Below, piece by piece: positions 33,332 through 45,019 of a stretch of 64,000 nucleotides of DNA. Below the pieces are notes generated by a model. It made no database searches, was not told the origin of the DNA, and saw nothing but the letters and a program-made list of their open reading frames with translations. Each line of letters opens with the position of its first letter. The stretch's first letter is position 1. The position numbers were made by a program, and so were the translations under genes. The DNA comes from Phytophthora hibernalis. Taxonomy: Eukaryota > Oomycota > Peronosporomycetes > Peronosporales > Peronosporaceae. Location: assembly GCA_012656075.1 (NCBI GenBank), contig JAAKBF010000282.1, forward strand, positions 310,001 through 374,000, in the 5' to 3' direction.

Positions 33332-33996
33332 ACGCCTGTCGCATCGCGTGCAAGTGCTGCTGAGGTGTAGACGTGGCTGATGTCGTGGACAGGATGCAGC
33401 TCCTGCTTCCACGTGTGAGGTCGAGTAGCGTTTCGTTTGCCATCGAGCAACTTCCTTTGTTAAGACACGATTCTTCCGTATTACTCCGTGCGTGCATTGT
33501 GCTTTGGTTTTGGTCCCTAATGCTTGGTGGTGGTTGTTTGTTTTGAAGGAGTCGCTTGAACGATTGCTGGAGGGTCGATCTTGCCTATGCACGAAATGGC
33601 GATCCAACACCAGCCTCGCTCGATCGCAAGATATTTTTTGCTGCCATCATGATGATCATCATCATCTGCTTTGGGGCGACAGATCGATGGCAACTGCAGT
33701 ACAGTGTACTTGTTTTAATGTATTAATACATGTTGAAATACAATACATAGTGTACTTACCGGTAAAGTGCTTCGTGTTTTGACATTCTCAGATGCTTGTC
33801 AAACGAACTTGGTGTGCGCGTCGTGTGGCACATATATCCAGCAACGTAAGAACCCATCTTCCCTCTTGCGTTGCTATTCTGTTGCGCAACCGTTGCTGCA
33901 ACCCCTTAAGTCGCGTATCCATCACTTCAAGCTGCGACTTTCACCCAGAGCTTCTCATTCCGAAATCTCCCCGCAGCCATCAAGAAACCCAAAGTC
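33332..33996. other. Intergenic between glucokinases 4 and 5
   Basis: No gene. Palindromic AT-rich words around 33715-33745 (atgtattaatacat). Promoter of glucokinase 5 at the right end. Confidence 0.45.
33955..33967 (+). promoter_or_regulatory. Initiator-like TCATTCCGAAATC, glucokinase 5
   Basis: Lies 42 bp before the first-exon ATG at 33997. Confidence 0.5.
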
Positions 33997-35397
33997 ATGT
34001 CGTACGTTTCTCAAACTTTCACCTTTTCCCCCAATACAACAATAGTCTAACATGAAATTCCCAGTAGTGGCGACCTCATTATCTCGGGCGACTGCGGCGG
34101 CACCAACACGCGCCTCTCGCTGTGGCTCATCCCCAAAGGCTCGGTGGCTTTTAAGGGCTCCGTGGCCCCTGGAGAGATCACATTCGCTAAAAGTACCATA
34201 ACGAGCAGTACAGCTGCTTCTCAGAGGTCTGCCACCTCTTCATGAAGGAGGCCAAGCTCGTGGAGAAGCTGCCGGTGGCCTGTGTCTTGGCCTGTGCTGG
34301 GCCCATTCTCAACAACACCGTAGAGTAGGAGATATTGTCCTTTTTCTTAGTTTAGTTATTGTTATTTTTAGTGAAATTATTGTTATTTTAACAGGTTCAC
34401 GAACATCAAGGACGGCTGGAAGATCGACGGCCCCGGACTGGAGAAGGAGCTGGGCATCACCACTGTGAAGCTCATTAACGACTTTGCAGCCATGGGGTAT
34501 GGTCTGCTGACCTTGAAGCCTCACGAGTACATTGTGCTGAATGATGCTGAAAAAGAAGAAGGAGCTCCGATCGCCACTATTGGTGCTGGAACGGGACTCG
34601 GACAGTGCTATTTGACGGCTGATAAGGAAGGCCAGTACTCGTGCTTCGCATGTGAAGGCGGCCACACGGATTTCGCACCGGCCGATGAAATTGAGATCGA
34701 GTTGTACAACTCGATTAAGGACGACTTGGGCTGCCACCGCCGCTTCTCGGTGGAGCGCATTGTCAGCGGCCCGGGTCTGGCTACGATCTACAAGTTCTTA
34801 GCCCAGAAGTTCCCGGAGAAAGTGGACAAGAAGGTGCACGACGCCTTCTTGAACGCCAAGTCGCTCCAGGGGAAGATTGTGGGCGATAACGCCAAGACGA
34901 ACGCACTGTGCAACCAAGCCATGGAAATCTTCGTCGAGTGCGTGAATTGGGAGAGTTGTAGTTTGAGTTGTGCTGACTTTTTTAAATTTTGTTTTGTGAT
35001 TGGTAGTGCTTACGGCCGTGAAGCTGGCAATGCGATGCTGAAGTACCTTCCGCGTGGTGGGTTCTACATCACGGGTGGACTTGCGCCGAAGAACCTGGAC
35101 TACTTCACGAAGAAGGACATTTTCCTCAAGGCGTGCTTCAACAAGGGCCGTGTAAGCCCCGCTCTGCAGGCGTGCCCGATTTACCTGGTCCTGACGGAGG
35201 AGCTGGGAGAGCGTGGCGCGCACTACTACGCGTACCAGCTACTGGAGTCGTACAACAACAGCTTGCTGGGCAACACCATCGCGCGCGAGCGTGTGCAGGA
35301 GAAGTTCGCCACGAGTGACCACTTGGCACTCTACTCGACCATCGCTGCCGCAGGTGTGGCTGCCGGTGTCATCCTCGGAAGTGTGCTGCGGAAGTAA
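33997..35397 (+). CDS. Glucokinase 5 with predicted C-terminal membrane anchor (one-base frameshift)
   Basis: Four exons: ATGTC (33997-34001), 34065-34324, 34395-34937 and 35007-35397, all with GT-AG introns and a ctaac branch site in the first. The product starts MSSGDLIISGDCGGTNTRLS. It keeps NDFAAMGYG, GAGTGLGQ, CEGGHTDFAP, GPGLATIYKFL and YITGGLAP. Exons sum to 1,199 nt, one short of 400 codons; aaaa at 34189-34192 needs a fifth A to read AKKYHNEQY. Unlike its sisters it extends about 45 residues beyond the enzyme end: VQEKFATSDHLALYS, then a hydrophobic AAAGVAAGVILGSVL ending in RK. A single C-terminal helix followed by two basic residues is the layout of a tail-anchored protein, for example of the mitochondrial outer membrane. 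It is the most diverged of the five. Confidence 0.88.
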
Positions 35398-35573
35398 GCG
35401 ATCCACTGGGCCAGTCGCTTTTCCGATGGTACTGCCCGTCATGTCACTGAAGTCTCGTACTACAAAACAAGTATCCACTGCAACCGATCGCTGTGTATAA
35501 GCTGCAGAAAATGGAGAAATGGGCCTTTCAAAGTCTTTCGAGTGAGTGTTCATGCTGCTTGTTACAGATCTCA

Positions 35574-38500
35574 TTAATCTCGCTGATTGTTTGTAGGTTC
35601 TGGTTCAAGGAAGAGGCCCTGTTCCTTGAGCAGATCGAAGACCTCGCTACCTTCCAGCATGCGTCGATTCTGCACGGCGTCACGCATGGCAAGTTTGAAC
35701 GCTCGTACTCGGCTTGTTAACCCGGCCAGCTCCTCATCAAGCGAAGCATGCAGTTTTTGCGCTGCTCGAGCTCACGACGAGTCGAGTACACGTTTTCCGT
35801 CACGCCGTAAAGTTTGCGACGAACTCCGTACTGGTTGCCGATGATTTCGTCCGCGTTGGCCCAGACGGTAGTGCATTCACGCTTCAGCTTTCTCACAGCA
35901 CGCTCTTCCAGCGTACGATGGGATTCCCAATTGTCCTTCAGTCTGGTTAGTATCTCCTTCTCCCTTAGCAATTTTGCTCGACGGTAAAGTTCGTCCATCG
36001 GGTTGCGTCTAGCATCCAGTCTACCCAAGAGCGATCGATCGTGCTGCTCCTTCGCCTTGAGTGCTGCTACAGCTTTGCTGATCTCGAACAATTTCCGGGC
36101 TTGGCGCGATCGATATGCTCGTTGCAGCAATGAGGCAGCGCTCGTGTTCACCTGGAAAATTTGTGTGAAGCGCTTTCGCCCAAGGCGACCACGATACACT
36201 CGCTGGACAAGCTGGGCCGCCTGAAGACACCGATGTAGATGTCGCTCAGCATTGAGGTAGATTCTACCGCAATGACCACGGAATGTCCGTTGGATATCAA
36301 CGACAGCGTGAGACTTTGCTTCTCGCTTGCGGCTCAACCTCAATTTCCCGATCCACTGCTTCATGTATTGCTGAATCCGCTGTGCAGCGAGAAATCGCCG
36401 CCATCTCCTGATTTTCAGCACCTTGCGTCGTGCAAGTATACTTCGAATCCATTGCTGAATGCAGAGAACAGCACCCTTGTGGATAAATTGTCGTCGAAGC
36501 AGAGCTTGGGTCGCGTTTTGGCCTTTGCGAGCATATTTCGCGCGGCGAATTTTACGAAACAACAGTGCTCGTTTTCGACCGAGCATTCCACGATAGCAGC
36601 GTTGGATATCCACTGCAGATTCGTTGCGGTGCTTTGCCACAGCTTGATGAACAATGCCTCGAATTCGTGTCACTATTCGAGCGTAGTGAATCATTTGCTG
36701 AGTGCGAATGATCAGTCCGCGTTGATACAAATACGTCTTTCGAGCATGATAACGCCGCCACTGAGACTGGATCACGATTGCAGTGTTCGTGGCCAGTGTT
36801 CGGTAGAAATTCACGCGTTTGCGAGCCATGTGACCACGATGAACTCGCTGAATTATGAGCGCTGCAGCGTTCATCTCGCTGCGAACGACAGCTACATGCC
36901 ACATCGCCAATTTCCTTCGCCAAACACTCTGGATGTTAGTAGATGCACTTCTGTAGTAGGCCATGTACTTGGTGAAGTTACTTCGGCGCTTGTACTTCCG
37001 CCATTGGCCTTGAATGTTGTGAATTTTCCCGACAAGCCATCGTGAGCGCGCTCGGAACTCGCGATGGTTTAAACATCCACGATACCAATGCCAAATCTTT
37101 CCAGCGCATGCAAGTTTTCTCTCGTAGACAAGCTGCGCACACCGCCGTCGCCCGAGGTAGCCACGATACACCCGCTGAATTTCACGAGCGTGGAAATTGC
37201 GAATCTTCACTCGGACGACGTAGTGTGCTCGATAGCAGCGCTGAATCCGACGAACGGCCAAATTTGCTGTGAAGCGCCAAGTTCGCACTTCTCGACGGGT
37301 TTGGTTGCCACGGACATGGGCTTGGACGAAGACGATTTTGTCAACACTTTCTTTGAGCGACAGCAAATGTAAAAATCGACGCCAAGCCAAGAACTCCCGC
37401 GCACACTTTTGTATTTTCTTGGCTGCTTTCGTTTCGCGTAGCAGTCGACGGTTAGCGAGGAAGTGCATTGTGAATCGCTTGTTCTGCCACTTGCGAAATA
37501 GTGTCTGCAAAACAACCGCAGCTTCGTACTGCTCCTGTATCGTGTGTAGCAGTTCAATGTGCACTTTTGGAAGTGGTTCCAATACCATGGCCGAGTTTCC
37601 GCCTCCAGTGGCAAGTGTCTTGATCAACGAAGCAGTCATGAACGGCTTGGTAAATGGCAGAAGCTCGTCATTGCAGCGCTTGACCATTTTCTGGGACAGT
37701 CGATCGCAGCCTTTTAGCCGCAGTTCCTGAATCTGCTGGCAGCTTGTACACAGTGCGAGAATGCCCTCGTCGGTCACGCGTGTATTTCCACTCAGATCAA
37801 GGACTTCCAATGGAATTTTAGTGAATGCAAGAGCGGTAAGCGTTCTGTCTGTGATTCCTTTTGTGTTGGTGAGGAGGAGGATTTTCAGCTGGAAGCATTG
37901 TGAGGCGAGAGCTTCAGTTGCGAAGTCCGTGATTTGTGCACACTACACAAGTGTAAGACAGATCAGTCTCGAACAATTATCATGTTCAACCCGAGAAAAC
38001 TCACCTTGGATAGGTTGATACATTCTAGTTGGCGGCATGCGGATGCGAGTACACTCACACCGGTATCGCAGACGTTGGTGGCGCTCAAATCAATTATTCT
38101 CAGAGGATGCGGCACAGAAATCCCGCTAGCTGTTCTCGACACAAGGTTCATGAAGCACGCTGGGGTTTCCAAATCCTGTCGCCCCGAGACGTCCAGGACA
38201 CATAACTTCCGACACATTTTCCCGAGCAGCTTGAACGTCTGCGAGGTGATATTCCGGCCTGAGAGAGAAATATTCGTGACCAACGGACATCCTTTAGCGA
38301 TCTCCATCACCCCACGGTCTGACACCTTTCGCAAGCCTTTCAAGTTCAGCTTGACGAGATTTCCACCGTATTTCCCCACTAGCACCATGGCTTCGTCCCC
38401 AACTTGCAAACAATTTTTCAGATTCAGCGACATCAAACGTGTCAGTGGAGAGTCTTCATCCTCGTCATCCTGGTACCTTTCTTCTTCGAGCGAGAAGAGG

Positions 38501-39811
38501 TTTTTGATCCCCATATCGGTGACGAGGGGACAGTCCTGCATGTTGAGCTTGACGAACACGGGTGACGAGATCAATGGTGCCATAAGCAGAAGTGCAATGT
38601 CTGAAAGTACCTTGCACCGCGCGACATTCAGTCGCTGCAAGGACGCCCCACAACCTTTGACGATCCAGCTTATAGCAGTCTCATCGATTCTTAGTCCACT
38701 AAGACTCAACGATGTCAGTGAACGAAGCCCGGAGCAGGTTTCAAAGCCGAAGAATCCCATGTTGTCTACGCTGAGGCAATCGTCCACGGCCAGGTGATCC
38801 ATCGCCATGTCCTTGACGGTTGCGCTGGCCAGGTACGAAATACCCGATGATGTAAGGTTCTTACACTGTCGGACGTCTAGCGAGCGAAGTGTGCACGCTG
38901 CTGATACTCGCTTGGTGTTTGCAAGGCATTGCAAGACAGCGTCTGTGACGCCTGGGCACCCGCGAACGAACAGCGAATGCAAACGCTTGCAATCCTTCCA
39001 CACCTTGCTGAGCACAGCGCTGGAAAAGTGGTGACACTCATTGAGCTGCAGTTCTTGCAGTAAACTTAGGTGGCGCCGGATAGTATTCAATCCTTCATCT
39101 GTCAGCGCATGACACCTGAACAGAACAAACTAGCAATGAACTTTCGGTGGGAAATGGCGTCGTGCAGCAAGTTTCTCGTACCTGGATACGTCTAAGCTCA
39201 CCAGGTACTTGAGCTTGTGTAAATGCAGAACACCATTGTCGGTGATAGAAGTCCCTTCCAGGATAAGTGTCCGACAGTTCCCAGCAACTACTGTAGACAC
39301 GAATACGTTAGTGATGACCTTCGGCATTGTAAAAATAAAAAAATCTAAGGGACTTCTTCATACCGCTAGCTGCAGGATGTAAGGACATTGCGATCAGCCA
39401 TTCGCTGGAGACGCTGGTGAAGTTGCGCAAGTTCACTTCTCTCTTCATCACTGTACCCGTATATCCTGTACGCCCAAACGAAAGTTCGTGAGAAAGGGCT
39501 GAATCCTCAAACTACAGAACCTCACTATCTAACCTGGCAGAAAAGCTCTGTCGGGGGTGCGGCGAAGTGTTTCATGTCACCTTGACAGTGACGCGCAGCT
39601 CCTCGCAGCTATCATCAAAGCAGCGTGGCATCATGAGCCAAACCACAACAAAAGATCGCGTCGTCTCTTTAATCCATGACAAAGTTTGAATTCCACGTAC
39701 ACGCTCCATGAGATTTTCAGGCAGTTGGACGATCATGCGGCGCTCCTTTTGGCGTCGGAGAAGCTCCAATCTCGCTGCAAAGACCTCATCTTGGAGCTTT
39801 AATGCATCCAT
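35574..39811 (-). CDS. LRR and multi-IQ-motif protein
   Basis: Likely start MDALKLQDEVFAARLELLRR at 39811. Supported introns are 39363-39291, 39181-39116 and 38004-37943; at least one more lies between 39720 and 39480. The N-terminal half is a cysteine-containing LRR array (LILEGTSITDNGVLHL, LDVRQCKNLTSSGISYL, LNLKGLRKVSDRGVMEI, LDLSGNTRVTDEGILAL). The C-terminal half has about 16 IQ motifs (IQRVYRGYLGRRR, IQRCYRGMLGRKR, VQRVYRGRLGRKR and so on), calmodulin-type light-chain sites. A short coiled coil follows. The frame ends at 35717, but one missing base near 35737 restores DEELAGLTSRVRAFKLAMRD and a stop at 35574. LRR plus IQ architecture is frequent in flagellar/centriolar proteins; that role is inference. 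Total is about 1,200 residues. Confidence 0.85.
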
Positions 39812-39845
39812 GGAGGTGTGTCCTTCGTGCGCAATTAACCAGCTA

Positions 39846-41301
39846 TTCTCTGAAATTTATTTCAGAGTATATCAGTGATCCGATTTTCCGCTCAAAAGCA
39901 TGCTTGCCAAAAATCACAAAAATCAACAACACGCACCAGCTCAACAGCTCATCTCCAAATCTAATAAACCCTCAAGAACTGACAAAATTACATGTCATTT
40001 TTGCTTTTCGTCTGATTCCTCTCATAATGCAACTTCAACTTGCTCACCTTAGAGATCCCGACATCGACATGAGCCAAACTCACTCCAATCACTAATATAT
40101 AGCGACAACGAGTCAAAAGCAGCGTGTTGCCTGTGGCGTGCTAGCTCAACATTCATGCAACATCTATGAAAGTTTCCTTCCAATTCAATAGAAGCCGGCT
40201 CCATCGACCGCCTTTGCTATTTTGTAGCGGCTAGCTCGTACCAGGATCTGAACATGCTCAAGACAACATGACTGGGACTCTGTGGAGCACACATCGCGAC
40301 GTGGGTGGTTCTGTTGTCCGGACATTTTCCACGCAAACTTTTTGATATTTTTATCGGCTGTACAATATTTAATTTTTTTGTGCCATCTCTGGCCTACTTG
40401 AAGCAATAACATGATTTTAGCTTCACCCCAAAGACTGTCTTTAAAACATGTAGCATCTCCCACTTCAACTTCGTTAGCCAACAAGGCCGGGTGAGCTCTG
40501 AAATTCGAATGAAATGGAGGTGAGCTGCTTTGATTAAACACGTATCGGCATCATGTTTCTACAGGTTGAGGCTTTCACCGCATTTGCGAAGGCAGAAGCC
40601 TCGCCGCTTGGAGGCCGCCCTTCCGGTACAAGCTTCCACGCCAAATGTTGTAAAAATAAAAAGAAGAATGAGTTTTAAAATCGTGGTGGTCCACCACTGA
40701 CGGTCCAGCGTAGGAGTCGAACATGAGGAGCGGTGCATTAAATTTAGATACTCAGGTTGATACCTATCCGCGGAGGGGACTGCTAGTTGAGTGCAAGTAG
40801 CTTCCTAGTTTGCGTGGAAAATGTCCGGACAACAGAACCACCCACGTCGCGATGTGTGCTCCACAGAGTCCCAGTCATGTTGTCTTGAGCATGTTCAGAT
40901 CCTGGTACGAGCTAGCCGCTACAAAATAGCAAAGGCGGTCGATGGAGCCGGCTTCTATTGAATTGGAAGGAAACTTTCATAGATGTTGCATGAATGTTGA
41001 GCTAGCACGCCACAGGCAACACGCTGCTTTTGACTCGTTGTCGCTATATATTAGTGATTGGAGTGAGTTTGGCTCATGTCGATGTCGGGATCTCTAAGGT
41101 GAGCAAGTTGAAGTTGCATTATGAGAGGAATCAGACGAAAAGCAAAAAATGACATGTAATTTTGTCAGTTCTTGAGGGTTTATTAGATTTGGAGATGAGC
41201 TGTTGAGCTGGTGCGTGTTGTTGATTTTTGTGATTTTTGGCAAGCATGCTTTTGAGCGGAAAATCGGATCACTGATATACTCTGAAATAAATTTTAGAGA
41301 A
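39846..41301. repeat. Fold-back element with ~494-bp inverted arms
   Basis: Arms 39846-40339 and 40807-41301 are near-perfect reverse complements; the differences seen are a few substitutions and small indels. Outer ends read ttctctgaaatttatttcag on the left and ttctctaaaatttatttcag on the complement. A 467-bp unique centre has no gene. I find no clear target duplication. The form is that of a fold-back or long-TIR non-autonomous transposon, and a transcript would form a long hairpin. Confidence 0.85.
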
Positions 41302-41739
41302 CTTTTCAGGCGTAGCCCCGATCGTGAATGAGATCGACAAGGATAATTAAAGCTAGCGGAGTCTTTTTCAATCGACAAAGTTTACTTTCTACAGACAAAA
41401 TTGCAGTCGACGTCACAGGTAGCGGATAATGTCTGAAAAAACTATTTTCAAATCGCAGTCTATTTTGAAGGTCCCATGATTGAAGTTCTTGTGCGTCATT
41501 TACACAAGTGCATACACTTGCGAACAAATGGTATAGAACAGAAAACCCAAACACGTCGCTCTCTATCAGCAACAACGAACCAGTTATATGCAAAGCGTGG
41601 ACACATCCCTACTTATTTTTAACCTACGCCGGGTTGTACACTACGCACAGTCATCCCTACGCTCTCTCTAGTGCATGTCCAATGTTGCGTGGTCGACCAG
41701 CACTTCCAGATCCACATTTACGCGTTTTTGCGACGCGGT

Positions 41740-43460
41740 TTACAGCGTCTCTCTTCCAAGAATGTCCGTGGCGCCGCGACGCTCCAATGCATACAGCGTG
41801 TGGATGCAAGTTCTTGTTCCAGAAATTGCAAGTACATGACCTGGATTGCATATCCACAGGCCAGCCTGACGCAGGCATTCCCGTGTCTCCATGTTAGCTG
41901 TGAGCTTGTTCAACTGCGAGGAGACTGGTAAATCTTCTACCGTCTTGCGTCTTGTCTCATCAAAAACACGGGGAGAGGGACGGCTCAAAACACGAACAAC
42001 GTCACGAGATGGGTCCTCAGAATCGTCCGATAGTATGAATGAGATGCTTGATCTTGACGTTGAATGCACCGACAGTAAATTTGCCCGAGCCATCGATCTG
42101 ACTCGACGCACAAGTCTGGCTTCAGGCTCACGGGTGGTTGTAAATGTCTTGGCCGACACGCTTTCGCTTTCACACAGTGTACGAAGCAGTGGGATGAGAG
42201 CACCTATCTTCATCTTGCGGCGCAACGTGACGTCTCTTTTAATTGCAGCATTGTATGTCTCCCACGGATTGTTGGTAGTTGCGTAACCACTGGGTGTGTG
42301 GAAGCACTGCCATCGCTGAAAGCGTTGGTTAAGTAATACCTTCGGGAAATACTTTGAGAAAACTGCGAAGTACTCGTTTTTGCCCAGCTTTCTTGCACCA
42401 GGGCAAGCTTTTCGTGGAAGGCTGCGTCACTTGTCGTGAAATGGTGGTTATGGATGTCTGACATTACGGATGCAGCAGGGTTGCCACCATGGAGCGCGTT
42501 TTCTCAAAAATCTTCTTGGCCACATGAAAGTAGCACATAAGGTAAATATACGCACAGCCCCCGAACACTTCTTCAACTGCATTCCATTGAGCTGCGTCAG
42601 CATCACCCATCACGTAACGGACTATTAGAGGCTTGCCATCACATCACTGAACACTTGGCGAAGTAACTGGAGGACTTCAGTGTGTTAGTCTTGCTGCTGC
42701 TTCGAAACAATGAACACCGCCAAGAGATGGAAGCGCCTTGCTCGATCCGAAATCCCAACGACGATGATGGGGTAGCCTACTTGGGTGAACTTGTAGGGAG
42801 GTCAACGTGAAGAATAAACGACGTAGGATCCCGATCCGAGCGACGCAGACGTTTCGTAGCGCTAACAAACGGATCAGCGTCACTACCGTTGCCAATAACA
42901 GAATTGCCGTTAACGCCTGTGCGCTTTGTGAACGTGAATGCTGCAGCCTCTTCCTCTTGGCCAGTGAAGAAGGTTTCTCGAACCTTGTGGCGAACGGTTG
43001 CGCGGAGATCGCTACCGCCAAGCCTCCCCGCAACGTGGTGATGCGCAAAGAGCTGCACGGTAAAGAGAGTTAGGGCCGATGTCTCGTTCAGGTTGAAGCG
43101 CTGAACAAGTGCGTTCCAAATACGTTTGGTCTTGAGGCCTTGATCAGAACCACCTATCACTACCGTCTTCATCGCTTGAGTCAACGCGGGCTTGCGAGGG
43201 ATGCGAGATGGGGTGGAATGGGTGTATACCTCCTAAATCGTTACCAAAAGTTTCTTCTGACACGTCATGATTCGAGCTCTACATGGGTATGCTGCAGTGG
43301 GCGACGCGTTTGTGCACACCTTGCACGCGCAGGTTAAACGCTGCACTCGCATCGGATGCGGATCGGGGTGCATACATGTGCAGCACTGGGTAACATCGCT
43401 CTTCTTCACTCGGAACTTCTTGAAACCACCCATCAGGGCGTCGGCCTCGATTTGCGGCAA
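41740..43460 (-). pseudogene. MULE-like transposase relic
   Basis: Read on the minus strand, fragments line up in order. A Cys-rich start FKKFRVKKSDVTQCCTCMHP is at about 43430. A middle part VRHKVRETFFTGQEE lies at 43000. GYPIIVVGISDRARRF follows at about 42770, then GDADAAQWNAVEEVF and CYFHVAKKIFE (second Asp and C-x2-H box). Near 42300 are CFHTPSGYATTNNPWETYNA (Glu box) and RRKMKIGALIPLLRTL. Several stops and frame changes separate them. A second MULE lineage, distinct from the intact one at 8.6 kb. No TIRs were found. Confidence 0.7.
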
Positions 43461-43676
43461 TGCAAACGCGATTAGCTGTCAAGGGTGACGGAAAACCCTG
43501 GGAGATTGGGGAATGGGGTGCGGGGAGCGCGGGTGTAGGGCGTGAGTAGGCAATGGGTGATTGATAAATGACCGTGGAGAAGGGAGGCGGCCCACCTCCA
43601 GAAAATTACTGGTTGTAATTATGGTGGAGGGGGCTCCATGGATTGGTTAAAACTACAGTGTCTGGTGAGTGTCCCA

Positions 43677-43955
43677 TGTGGTCATGTTGAGCACGGTGGC
43701 ATTCGTCTCGGTGGTGGGTCGGACCGACCTCTGACTGGCGCCTCGCTTGCTAATCAACTACTAGAGGAGAAACAAGCTGATGATAAACAAGGGAGACGTA
43801 CGTGGTCACGTCGGCCCAACCCGAATCAGACCGGTTGGGTGGTGTAGGCATCCTAGTAGGGGCGACCTGACCCCAATCCGAATCCACGGAACGACGACTG
43901 GCTTGGTTCGTCCTGTGATGACTGCCAGCGGATCCAAGGCGCGGTGTGATGACTC
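43677..43955 (+). repeat. 279-bp direct repeat, copy 1
   Basis: Begins tgtggtcatgttgagcacgg and ends gtgtgatgactc; nearly identical to 46632-46910. It overlaps the 5' leader and start of the gag frame. Terminal bases are not TG...CA, so it is not a clear LTR. Confidence 0.85.
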
Positions 43956-45019
43956 TGAGAAGGTCGCGCCGTTGAGGCTGAATGAGTTGGAGTTGTCCAA
44001 ACTGGAGGCCCACAAGGTCAAGATATTGCCTTTGTTTTACTCTGACTCGGCGACGGCCGAGAAGTCAAGAGACTTTTGGGACCTGTTCGTGTCGCACACG
44101 GAGGGACTCCCGGACAAGTCAAGATTGTTGGTGTTCCGCCAAAAGCTCAAAGGTCGTGAGGCAGAACGGTGGTGGGGTAACTCAAGTATCCGATCGTTTA
44201 AGACGCTGAAGATCAGGTTTCACAACCAATTCCTCAGTCAGACGTCCGACCAGCTCTGGGCACGGTTGCAGTCAACCAAACGCGAGCGTGGCGAGTCAGT
44301 CGAAGAATGGGGCGACCGTGTCACTGATCTCTGCGACTCGCTGGACTATCCGAGTACGCAGATGCGCTATCGACTGTTCCGTCTAGGATTGAGGAACAAG
44401 CGCATGCTAGCGACGCTAGACTCGAGTCCGGCCAATGACATTCCGGAAGCTTGCGAGTGGCTCATGTTCAAGGATATGCACATACCTATTGAGGAAGACG
44501 ATGAGTTTGCGGACGGTGTGGCGTCTAAGACTAAGGACTCTCCGTTGGTTGCGTCCATGGACGCGCTGACTCAGAGGTGCCAGTCTTTCCTGCAAAACAG
44601 GAAGAGTGGCAAGAGCGACAGATGCAGTCTCGCTGGCAGGCGCCTCGATCTCCGCGTAACAGGGCGGTGCTCCGTCTCCTCGATCGCCCCGTGGCATTTT
44701 GATGGCCGACGACAGCCGGACGCATGATGGTATACCGGTTTGTGGTCGCTGCGATACTAAGGGCCACGGACGGGCGACTTGTTGGCGTCAGTCCCAACAA
44801 TGCCTTCGTTGTGGTGGGGACGGACACGTCCGGGCCGAGTATAGTTCATTGGGAGGAGGCTCAAATGAAACATCGAACGGTTTCGGGAATCAACGATCCT
44901 CTGGGTGCTATTTCTGTCACGATACCAGTCACATAGTGGCGGATTGCCCCGAGCTGGCTACTCTGCGTGCAATGAGGGATCAAGTGGCGGCTGAGGGTCG
45001 ACAGGCGCCTCGGCAATGA
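43780..45019 (+). pseudogene. Gypsy-type Gag with zinc knuckles, frameshifted
   Basis: The reading starts in the direct repeat (GDVRGHVGPTRIRP) and continues into a Gag capsid domain: SRDFWDLFVSHTEGLPDKSR, KGREAERWWGNSS, FLSQTSDQLWARLQSTKRER and EEWGDRVTDLCDSLDYPS. The frame shifts at about 44660. It resumes at 44699 with three zinc knuckles: CGRCDTKGHGRATC is complete, CLRCGGDGHVRAEY has lost its last Cys, and CYFCHDTSHIVADC is complete. No protease, RT or integrase follows within the next 1.6 kb, so the element is truncated or non-autonomous. Confidence 0.8.

Noticed and set aside
40690..40730. tRNA-like T-arm (gtcgaac context) in the fold-back centre
   Set aside because: No matching acceptor, D or anticodon arms could be paired around it.
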